From Deltaproteobacteria bacterium UBA5799 (GTDB lineage: Bacteria; Desulfobacterota; GWC2-55-46), in the NCBI GenBank assembly GCA_002418185.1, contig DIDN01000107.1:1-6171 (forward strand): a stretch of 6,171 bases of DNA. Reading direction: 5' to 3'. The position numbers and the translations under genes were made by a program. Under the pieces are notes generated by a model, which saw only the letters and a list, made by a program, of their open reading frames with translations, was not told the origin of the DNA and did no database searches. Positions 1 to 5,562 of this stretch are shown here, piece after piece (positions within the stretch are counted from its first letter, which is position 1; each line of letters opens with the position of its first letter).

Positions 1-60
1 CTTCGCGGCCCGTTCACGTGGTAGGGGAGTGGGCTGGGAAGCGAGCCTCACCCTCGAACC

Positions 61-87
61 GCGCGGCAGCGCGCAAATGCTTTTTTT
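61..87 (+). terminator. Small GC hairpin followed by a T tract (possible upstream terminator)
   Basis: A perfect 5-bp stem (GCGCG 61-65 with CGCGC 70-74, loop GCAG) is followed by six bases and then seven T residues (81-87). This could end a plus-strand transcript entering from the left edge. The stem is short and the gap before the T run is longer than usual, so the call is weak. No gene ending just upstream can be recognised in the 60 bases available. Confidence 0.3.
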
Positions 88-102
88 CTCACCCTTCGAC
101 AT

Positions 103-133
103 TTGACGATTTCCTTTGCAAGCTCGTTATAAA
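103..133 (+). promoter_or_regulatory. Candidate sigma70-type promoter for the alr-mla operon
   Basis: TTGACG at 103-108 matches a -35 box (5/6) and TATAAA at 128-133 matches a -10 box (5/6). The 19-bp spacer is longer than the preferred 17. Transcription would start near 140, giving a leader of about 45 nt before the preferred alr start at 186. The site lies after the T tract and before the first operon gene, where a promoter is expected. No operator or riboswitch fold was recognised. Confidence 0.4.
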
Positions 134-174
134 AATGATATTAAGTACCCGTTAAAACTTGGTTTTTTCCTTAT

Positions 175-178
175 GGAG
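175..178 (+). promoter_or_regulatory. Ribosome binding site that decides the alr start
   Basis: GGAG at 175-178 lies 7 nt before the TTG at 186. The upstream in-frame TTG at 159 has no purine-rich Shine-Dalgarno sequence in front of it. This favours 186, which also gives the usual alanine racemase N-terminus. Confidence 0.55.
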
Positions 179-185
179 AACGCTT

Positions 186-1301
186 TTGGAAAAAAGGCCG
201 ACCTCCGCCTTTATCCACAGGGAGGCGCTCAGGTTCAATTACCGTCAACTGAGGAGCATGGTCCCGGCCGGCACGGCGATAATGGCCGTGGTCAAGGCCA
301 ATGCCTACGGACACGGGGACGTGGAGGTGGCCAGGGTACTTGAAGGACTTGGCTCCGAGTTCCTGGGTGTCGCGATACCCGAGGAAGGGGCGAGGCTCAG
401 GGAGGCCGGCATAACGAGGCCGATAGCGGTCCTGGGCGGCATCTTCCCGGACCAGGCCGGAGCGGTCTTCGACTATGGACTTACCCCGGTCGTATTCGAC
501 ATCCGGACGGCGCGCTCGCTCGACTCAGAGGCCAGGAAAAGGGGTGCGCTGAAGGAAATCCATGTTAAAATCGACACCGGCATGGGAAGGCTGGGCCTCC
601 TGCCGGACGAGGCCGGCCTGTTCTTTGCCGGGGTCAAGGAATTGCCGAACCTGAGGGTCGAGGCCGTGCTCTCGCATCTCGCCGAGTCCGAAAACGAGGA
701 CAAGGGCTTTTCCCTCGCGCAGCTCGCGGCTTTCCAGAGGTGCGTGGAGGACATAAGGAGGATGGGCTTCGACCCATTGTTTACCGAGATAGCCAACAGC
801 GCTGCTATAATGGGCCTTGAAGGCTCGCGCCACAGCCTCGTAAGGCCGGGCGTTGCGCTCTACGGTTCCTACCCGGCGACGCGCCTGAGGGAGAAGCTGG
901 AACTTAAGCAGGTCCTCGAGCTCAAGACCAGGATACTGCACTTGAAGAGCGTGCCCCCGGGTTTCAGTATCAGCTACGGGAGGAGGTTCGTTACGAAAAG
1001 GCAGAGCCTCGTAGCGACGCTCCCCATCGGCTATGCCGACGGCCTGCCGAGAAGGCTCGAAGGGAAAGGCGAGGCGCTCGTCGGCGGCAGGAGGGTGCCC
1101 CTTGTAGGCGCGATATGCATGGACCTCGCCATGGCCGACGTAACGGACGTGCCGGATGTGAAGGCCGGCGACGAGGCGGTCATAATCGGCTCGCAGGGGA
1201 CGGAGACGATAACGGCGGAAGAAGTCGCCGGGAAGGCCGGCACAATAAGCTACGAGATATTCTGCGGCATTTCCGAGCGGGTGCCGAGGATGTATTTGTG
1301 A
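186..1301 (+). CDS. alr: Alanine racemase (PLP-dependent)
   Basis: Interconverts L- and D-alanine in the cytoplasm using pyridoxal phosphate, supplying D-Ala for peptidoglycan. From TTG 186 the product is 371 aa, the normal family length. Residue numbers fall within one or two of the Geobacillus enzyme: PLP lysine K37 in VVKANAYGHG, K128 and R135 in KIDTGMGRLG, H164, N204/S205, R220 and G222 in VRPGVALYG, and catalytic Tyr264 in SISYG. The C-terminal beta domain carries LPIGYADGLPRR and the ICMD motif. The barrel and C-terminal domains are both complete. The frame is open upstream to a TTG at 159 (380 aa), but that start lacks a ribosome binding site and adds nine residues the family does not need. 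No ATG fits the N-terminus. It is the first gene of the operon, with mlaE starting 10 nt after its stop. Identity is firm; the start is less sure. Confidence 0.96.
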   Translation: MEKRPTSAFIHREALRFNYRQLRSMVPAGTAIMAVVKANAYGHGDVEVARVLEGLGSEFLGVAIPEEGARLREAGITRPIAVLGGIFPDQAGAVFDYGLTPVVFDIRTARSLDSEARKRGALKEIHVKIDTGMGRLGLLPDEAGLFFAGVKELPNLRVEAVLSHLAESENEDKGFSLAQLAAFQRCVEDIRRMGFDPLFTEIANSAAIMGLEGSRHSLVRPGVALYGSYPATRLREKLELKQVLELKTRILHLKSVPPGFSISYGRRFVTKRQSLVATLPIGYADGLPRRLEGKGEALVGGRRVPLVGAICMDLAMADVTDVPDVKAGDEAVIIGSQGTETITAEEVAGKAGTISYEIFCGISERVPRMYL

Positions 1302-1311
1302 CGGGAGGGTT

Positions 1312-2085
1312 ATGATAAGGGCATACCTCGAAAGCATCGGTCGCAGCGCGCAGCGCTTCGTCGAAGCAGCAGGCCTCCTGACTATTATGTTAATGCACGC
1401 CGTCGTCCTCGTCTTCACCCCCCCGGTGAAGTTCCGGAACATCTTCAAGCAGATGGAGTTCGTGGGCGTGCAGAGCCTCTTCGTAGTCGTCCTCACGGGC
1501 TCCTTTACGGGCATGGTGCTCGCGCTCCAGGGCTATAACGCCTTGAAGAGGTTCGGCGCTGAAAGCCTCGTGGGGCCTACGGTCGCTCTTAGCATGGCGA
1601 GGGAGCTCGGCCCTGTCCTCACCGGCCTCATGGTCACCGGGCGCGCCGGGAGCGCGATGGCCACCGAGCTCGGCACCATGCGGGTCACCGAACAGATAGA
1701 CGCACTCTTCACCATGGCGGTGAACCCCGTAAAATACCTCGTCGTTCCCAGAATAATCGCGGGGGTCCTGATGTTCCCGCTCCTTACGATAGTCACCGAT
1801 TTCGTGGGCGTGGTCGGCGGCTACGTCATAGGCGTACATCTCCTCGGCATAAACCCCGGGGTCTACGTGGGCCGCACCATAGATTTCGTACAGGTGAGCG
1901 ACATCATGACCGGCCTCTATAAATCGACCGTCTTCGGCCTAATAACCACGATGGTGGCCTGCTTCAACGGCTTCTACACCACCGGCGGGGCCGAGGGCGT
2001 TGGAAGGGCCGCGACCGCTTCCGTTGTGACGGCGAGCGTGATGATACTCGTATCCGACTACATAATGTCGTCTTTCATGATCTGA
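1312..2085 (+). CDS. mlaE: MlaE-family ABC transporter permease (phospholipid transport)
   Basis: Inner-membrane permease of the MlaFED-type ABC transporter, which moves phospholipids between the inner membrane and the MCE protein in the periplasm. The 257-aa length is typical for the family. Residues 1-20 look like the N-terminal interfacial helix. Hydrophobic segments follow near 22-36, 52-75, 143-175 and 200-255. The family hallmark is intact at about 96-132: ARELGPVLTGLMVTGRAG, then AMATELGTMRVTEQIDAL, the cytoplasmic coupling region that contacts the ATPase. The start is ATG 1312 with a GGGAGG ribosome site at 1303-1308, only 3 nt away, which is tight. It lies 10 nt after alr and 6 nt before mlaF, so it is surely cotranscribed with both. 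Mycobacterial YrbE permeases are homologous, but the single permease next to mlaF and one MCE gene favours MlaE. Confidence 0.95.
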   Translation: MIRAYLESIGRSAQRFVEAAGLLTIMLMHAVVLVFTPPVKFRNIFKQMEFVGVQSLFVVVLTGSFTGMVLALQGYNALKRFGAESLVGPTVALSMARELGPVLTGLMVTGRAGSAMATELGTMRVTEQIDALFTMAVNPVKYLVVPRIIAGVLMFPLLTIVTDFVGVVGGYVIGVHLLGINPGVYVGRTIDFVQVSDIMTGLYKSTVFGLITTMVACFNGFYTTGGAEGVGRAATASVVTASVMILVSDYIMSSFMI

Positions 2086-2091
2086 GGCCCG

Positions 2092-2853
2092 ATGTCGCCG
2101 GTCGCCCTGATAAAGATAGTCGGGTTAAAAAAGTACTTCGGCCCGAAGAAGGTCCTCGACGGCGTGGACCTCGAAATCGAGACGGGCAAGATAACCGTCA
2201 TAATCGGGCGGAGCGGAGAGGGAAAAAGCGTCCTCTTGAAGCACATAATCGGCCTCTTGAGGCCGGACGAGGGGCAGATATTCCTCGAGGGCCAGGAGAT
2301 AACGGCCATGCGGGAGCGGGAGTTCAACGAGGTAAGGAAGCGGTTCGGGATGCTCTTCCAGGGGGCCGCGCTCTTCGACTCCATGTCCGTGGGCGAGAAC
2401 GTGGGATTTCCTCTCAAGGAACACACGGACTTGAGCGATGAGGACATAGCGAAGGTCGCAGGGGAGAAGCTCAGGAGGGTGGGCCTCGTGGGGGTGGAGA
2501 AGATGACAACGGCGGAGCTGTCGGGGGGCATGAAAAAGAGGGTGGGGCTTGCCAGGGCCATAGTGATGGACCCGGAGATAGTGCTCTTCGACGAGCCCAC
2601 GACCGGACTCGACCCCATAATGAGCGATTCCATAGCGGACATGGTCCTCGACACGCAGAGGGAGCTTAAGACCACGTACGTGCTCATAACCCACGACATC
2701 CCGTTCACCTACAAGATAGCCGACAAGATAGCCATGCTCCACGAGGGGAAGATCATCGAACAGGGCTCGGTGGACGAGATGAAGAAGAACCCGAACTCCG
2801 TCCTCAGGCAGTTCCTCGAGGGCAGGGCCGAGGGGCCTATAAAAGTATACTGA
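2092..2853 (+). CDS. mlaF: MlaF-family ABC transporter ATP-binding protein
   Basis: Cytoplasmic ATPase that powers the MlaE permease. The 253-aa product has every nucleotide-binding motif: Walker A GRSGEGKS (39-46), Q-loop Gln90 in MLFQGAALFDS, signature LSGGM (143-147), Walker B VLFDEP (164-169) with catalytic Glu168, D-loop GLDP (172-175) and switch His201 in ITHD. The SGGMKKRVGLARA form of the signature is typical of the MlaF/Ttg2A group. The C-terminus (RQFLEGRAEGPI) also matches this group. Start ATG 2092 uses GAGG at 2084-2087, which overlaps the mlaE stop codon and suggests translational coupling. No mlaB (STAS-domain partner) follows. The next gene, mlaD, is 106 nt downstream across a palindrome. 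Nothing is missing or truncated. Confidence 0.95.
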   Translation: MSPVALIKIVGLKKYFGPKKVLDGVDLEIETGKITVIIGRSGEGKSVLLKHIIGLLRPDEGQIFLEGQEITAMREREFNEVRKRFGMLFQGAALFDSMSVGENVGFPLKEHTDLSDEDIAKVAGEKLRRVGLVGVEKMTTAELSGGMKKRVGLARAIVMDPEIVLFDEPTTGLDPIMSDSIADMVLDTQRELKTTYVLITHDIPFTYKIADKIAMLHEGKIIEQGSVDEMKKNPNSVLRQFLEGRAEGPIKVY

Positions 2854-2858
2854 TGCAG

Positions 2859-2874
2859 GGCAGGCCGGCCTGCC
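2859..2874. repeat. Perfect 16-bp palindrome between mlaF and mlaD
   Basis: GGCAGGCC at 2859-2866 is followed directly by its exact reverse complement at 2867-2874. In RNA it could form a 6-bp stem with a CCGG loop, starting 5 nt after the mlaF stop. No T tract follows, so it is not a standard terminator. It may protect the mlaF 3' end, set the mlaF to mlaD ratio, or bind a protein as a dyad. Role unknown. Confidence 0.6.
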
Positions 2875-2959
2875 GAAACAGGAGAAATGTCATACTGCTC
2901 GAACAGCTTTTCCGCTTTAATATCCGTTTGGCTGGATTGGACCCGGAGAATAGACCGTA

Positions 2960-4501
2960 ATGGAGCTACCCAAGTTAAGTTCTGAGGCCAAGGTCGGGCT
3001 TTTCGTCCTCCTCGGCGTGATACTCCTTGCCTACATGTCCTTGAGGCTCGGCGGCATACAGCTCGGCGGGGCCGACGGCTATACCCTGTTCGTAGAGTTC
3101 GACTCCGCCGCCGGGCTCGACCCCAACGCGGCGGTCCGCGTGGCGGGCGTCGAGGTGGGAAGGGTCAGGAAGATATCCCTGGTGGACCACAAGGCCCTGC
3201 TTGAACTGCAGATAAGGCCCGAGGTCAAGATAGGCAAGGACTTTACGGCCGTCCTCACCACCAAGGGCCTCCTGGGGGAGAAATACCTGGAGCTCCTGCC
3301 CGGCCACCCCGGCGCGCCCCCGCTCACGGAGGGCGAACACATAACCAGGACGAGGGCCTACGCGGACATAGACAGGCTCATTACCATCCTGAGCGACGTC
3401 TCGCTCGACATCAAGAAGATAACCGAGTCGCTGAGCAACGTCCTCGGCGGCGACGCGGGCGAGCAGACCATAAGCAACATAGTGAAGAACATCGAGGAGC
3501 TGACCTTCCGCCTGAACAGGATCGTCGCGAAGAACGACGAGCAGTTCGAGAACGTCATGAGGAACCTCGATTCCTTCACGACCTTCCTGAACCAAGAGGG
3601 GCCGCAGGTGACGACCGAGCTCAGGACCGCCATAAATAGCCTGAGCGAGTCGCTCCTTGCGACCTCGCGGAACCTGGACGGCATGATAACGGAGAACCGC
3701 GGGAACCTGAAGGAAGGGGTCGAGAACCTCAAGGCCGCGTCCTTGAGCCTCCAGCAGGCCATGGACACCGTCAACAAGGTCGCCGGCGAGCTCGGCCCGG
3801 ACATAAGCACCACCATGAGCTCGGTAAAGAGCATAACCCGGAAGATAGACCAGGGCGAGGGCACGCTTGGCCAGCTCGTGAACGACAAAACGCTCCACGA
3901 GAACATAAACAAGACCGTCTCCGGCATCAACAACTACATCGAGAGGGCCGAGAGCTTCCAGACCTTCATAGGGTTCAGGGGCGAATACCTCTTCGATGCG
4001 CGCGACACCAAGAGCTATCTTACGCTACGGATACAGCCCAAGGCCGACAAGTATTACCTCCTCGAAGTGGTAGACGACCCGAGGGGCAATATTTCCGAGG
4101 AGACCCGGGAGATAGTAATGGACGGCGGCGTCCCGACCACCATAACCGAGACAAAGACCACTGAGAAGATAAAGATATCGGCCCAGATCGCAAAGAGGCT
4201 CGACAACTTCGTCGTGAGGGGCGGCGTCATCGAATCGACCGGCGGAGCCGGCATAGACTACTACATGTTCCGGGACAGGTTGAAGCTCTCGCTCGAGGCC
4301 TTCGACTTCAGCCGCGACGACGGCGCGCACCTCAAGGCCGGGGGTACGCTCTACTTCAACAAGTTCTTCTTCCTGACCGCCGGATACGACGACTTCACGA
4401 GCGACGTCGGGCTGAGGTCGGCTTACGTGGGGCTCGGGTTCCAGTTCAGGGACGAGGACCTGAAGTTCCTCCTGTCGAGCGCGCCGCCCGTGTCGTTCTA
4501 A
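2960..4501 (+). CDS. mlaD: Long MlaD: MCE-domain protein with helical stalk and C-terminal beta-barrel-like domain
   Basis: Substrate-binding MCE protein of the Mla transporter, anchored in the inner membrane and facing the periplasm. The 513 aa greatly exceed E. coli MlaD (about 183 aa). Domains in order: one membrane helix (about 11-30, GLFVLLGVILLAY), one MCE domain (about 39-115, with FDSAAGLDPNAAVRVAGVEVGRV and the GLLGEKYLELLPG end), a long mostly helical Ser/Asn/Leu-rich stalk (about 133-335, including the MCE-family motif GEGTLGQLVND at 299-309), and a C-terminal region (about 336-513) of alternating polar and hydrophobic strands ending in Phe. I infer that the last region is a small outer-membrane barrel. 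Start ATG 2960 follows an in-frame TAG at 2951, so it cannot extend upstream; GGAG 2945-2948 is 11 nt away. It is the last operon gene, before a strong terminator. MCE identity is firm; barrel function is inferred. Confidence 0.93.
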   Translation: MELPKLSSEAKVGLFVLLGVILLAYMSLRLGGIQLGGADGYTLFVEFDSAAGLDPNAAVRVAGVEVGRVRKISLVDHKALLELQIRPEVKIGKDFTAVLTTKGLLGEKYLELLPGHPGAPPLTEGEHITRTRAYADIDRLITILSDVSLDIKKITESLSNVLGGDAGEQTISNIVKNIEELTFRLNRIVAKNDEQFENVMRNLDSFTTFLNQEGPQVTTELRTAINSLSESLLATSRNLDGMITENRGNLKEGVENLKAASLSLQQAMDTVNKVAGELGPDISTTMSSVKSITRKIDQGEGTLGQLVNDKTLHENINKTVSGINNYIERAESFQTFIGFRGEYLFDARDTKSYLTLRIQPKADKYYLLEVVDDPRGNISEETREIVMDGGVPTTITETKTTEKIKISAQIAKRLDNFVVRGGVIESTGGAGIDYYMFRDRLKLSLEAFDFSRDDGAHLKAGGTLYFNKFFFLTAGYDDFTSDVGLRSAYVGLGFQFRDEDLKFLLSSAPPVSF

Positions 4502-4508
4502 TCAGGTC

Positions 4509-4548
4509 AAAAAAAACCGGGAGGACCTTTGAAGGTCCTCCCGGTTTT
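4509..4548. terminator. Bidirectional intrinsic terminator between convergent genes
   Basis: A perfect 15-bp inverted repeat (4513-4527 with 4534-4548, loop TTTGAA) has a GC-rich core, CCGGGAGGACC. On the plus strand it ends in TTTT (4545-4548), 8 nt after the mlaD stop. On the minus strand the eight A residues at 4509-4516 read as a U8 tract, so termination should be stronger for the leftward phospholipase transcript. That transcript would carry about 100 nt of 3' UTR, in which no other feature was seen. Confidence 0.9.
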
Positions 4549-4645
4549 GCTCATGGTTTCCAGGCCGAAGGATTTCAGGCTCCTCCCCTGCCGCCCCGTT
4601 CGCGCGTCCGCGCTCGTCCCGGGCCCTGTCCCGCCTGCAAGGATA

Positions 4646-5500
4646 TCATATCCTTACCCACTTGAGCGCGCTCTCCATGGCGGACTCCCAGTCGCGGCCG
4701 CTCCTCTGGATGGTTTTCAGCCGCTTCCTTATGAACTTCGCCGCGTTCAGCGAATGCCTGCCCGTAGGGTCTTTCTTTATGCAGTGCGCCTTGTGCGAGA
4801 AAGTGAGGAGGTCGATGACGCTGTCCACGGATATTGCGAAGTACCTCTCCTTCTCCTCCTTGCTCAGGGCCCATTTCGAGGACGAGGAGAGGAGTCCCAG
4901 CATCTTGTGCCACTGCTCGAACCTGTGCAGCATCAGCATGCTCGAGAATATGGTCTTGTTGGTGCGGAAGGAAAAGGGCGTGTCCTCGATCGTCTCGCCC
5001 ATGAGGCGGTCGTTGTCCCTGTGCACCTCCTTTATGAACTTCCTGGGGAGCTGCCATATGCCCTTCTCGGCGAGCGCGTCGAACCTCATCTCCCAGTATA
5101 TGTGGCGGAGGCTCCTGGCGGAAAAGGTCCTTATCATCATCTCGGGGATGAAGTGGTTGTGGGCTATGGTGTCGGCGGAGAGGTGGCTCAGGTACCCGTA
5201 CGCGAATGCCTTCTGGGAATCGGTCTCGGCCCTCCGTAGGAGCCTGAAGCCGACCTTCCAGTTATGGCAGTGCTTTAGCTCCTCGACCAGGTTCTTCCCT
5301 ATTACGATGTCCGCGCTTATGTTCCCGTAGAGGAAGTCATAGGGGTACGCAAGGAGGAGCGCCCTTACCGGGGGGACGAGCAATTTTGTGTTCTCAAGGA
5401 CGGTTTTCCCTACTTCGAGGTGAGTCGCAGGCCCCCACGCGAGTGCATCTGCGGGAAGTAGAAGGACTATGAGAGCTGTCATTATGGCTACAAAAATCAT
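4646..5500 (-). CDS. Secreted zinc-dependent phospholipase C-like protein
   Basis: Probably hydrolyses phospholipids or related phosphoesters outside the cytoplasm. From ATG 5500 the product is 284 aa. Residues 1-21 form a hydrophobic signal peptide ending in ALA (A-x-A), so cleavage would leave Trp22 as the mature N-terminus, in the sequence WGPATH. In Bacillus cereus phospholipase C the mature N-terminal Trp is itself a zinc ligand. Other predicted ligands follow in family order: H27, D64 (GNISAD), H79 (HCHNW), H106 and D110 (YLSHLSAD), H114 or H116 (AHNHF), H133 and E137 (HIYWE). The H-x3-D and H-x3-E spacings equal those in B. cereus. The frame is open to a GTG at 5572, which adds 24 residues and would overlap the divergent gene. 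Neither start has a clear ribosome site, and the ATG signal peptide lacks the usual N-terminal positive charge. Convergent with mlaD; substrate unknown. Confidence 0.8.
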   Translation of the reverse strand: MIFVAIMTALIVLLLPADALAWGPATHLEVGKTVLENTKLLVPPVRALLLAYPYDFLYGNISADIVIGKNLVEELKHCHNWKVGFRLLRRAETDSQKAFAYGYLSHLSADTIAHNHFIPEMMIRTFSARSLRHIYWEMRFDALAEKGIWQLPRKFIKEVHRDNDRLMGETIEDTPFSFRTNKTIFSSMLMLHRFEQWHKMLGLLSSSSKWALSKEEKERYFAISVDSVIDLLTFSHKAHCIKKDPTGRHSLNAAKFIRKRLKTIQRSGRDWESAMESALKWVRI

Positions 5501-5562
5501 ATACTTATATGCTATATAAAGGATTATCGGTTGTAAAGCGGAAAAAAAGATAGTAGATATTA
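5501..5562. promoter_or_regulatory. AT-rich divergent intergenic region, likely two promoters
   Basis: These 62 bases between divergent starts are far richer in A and T than the flanking genes, with TATATAAA at 5513-5520. On the minus strand TTTACA (complement of 5532-5537) could be a -35 box, with TATATAGCATATAA-like sequence downstream as several possible -10 boxes. No single pair has clearly good spacing. Neither flanking gene has an obvious Shine-Dalgarno sequence, so transcripts with very short leaders are possible. Confidence 0.35.

Noticed and set aside
1..60. Possible tRNA or other structured RNA fragment at the left edge (GGTTCGA on the minus strand)
   Set aside because: No acceptor, D-arm or anticodon-arm pairing could be found around it on either strand within the available bases.
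159..185. TTG 159 as the alr start
   Set aside because: No ribosome site precedes it, and the nine added residues are outside the usual alanine racemase N-terminus. TTG 186 has GGAG at a 7-nt gap. It is kept as a second choice.
525..1514. A 329-codon minus-strand frame across alr and mlaE
   Set aside because: It spans two conserved genes on the other strand and crosses their junction; its translation shows no family features.
2895..2906. Imperfect dyad CTGCTCGAACAG resembling a LexA or other operator half-sites
   Set aside because: It is short, has one mismatch, matches no operator I can name with confidence, and is not near a recognised promoter.
2975..3898. A 307-codon minus-strand frame antisense to mlaD
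   Set aside because: The plus strand encodes the MCE domain and stalk here. The antisense product is a compositional shadow of a GC-rich gene, with no signal peptide, domain or plausible context.
4510..4557. A 15-codon minus-strand ORF through the terminator hairpin
   Set aside because: It is produced by the inverted repeat itself and ends in the A8/T8 tract; the terminator explains the sequence fully.
4529..5239. A 236-codon plus-strand frame after the mlaD terminator
   Set aside because: It lies opposite the phospholipase gene, whose minus-strand frame has a signal peptide and ordered metal ligands. The plus translation is Leu/Pro/Val/Arg-rich with no recognisable domain, and it begins inside the terminator hairpin.
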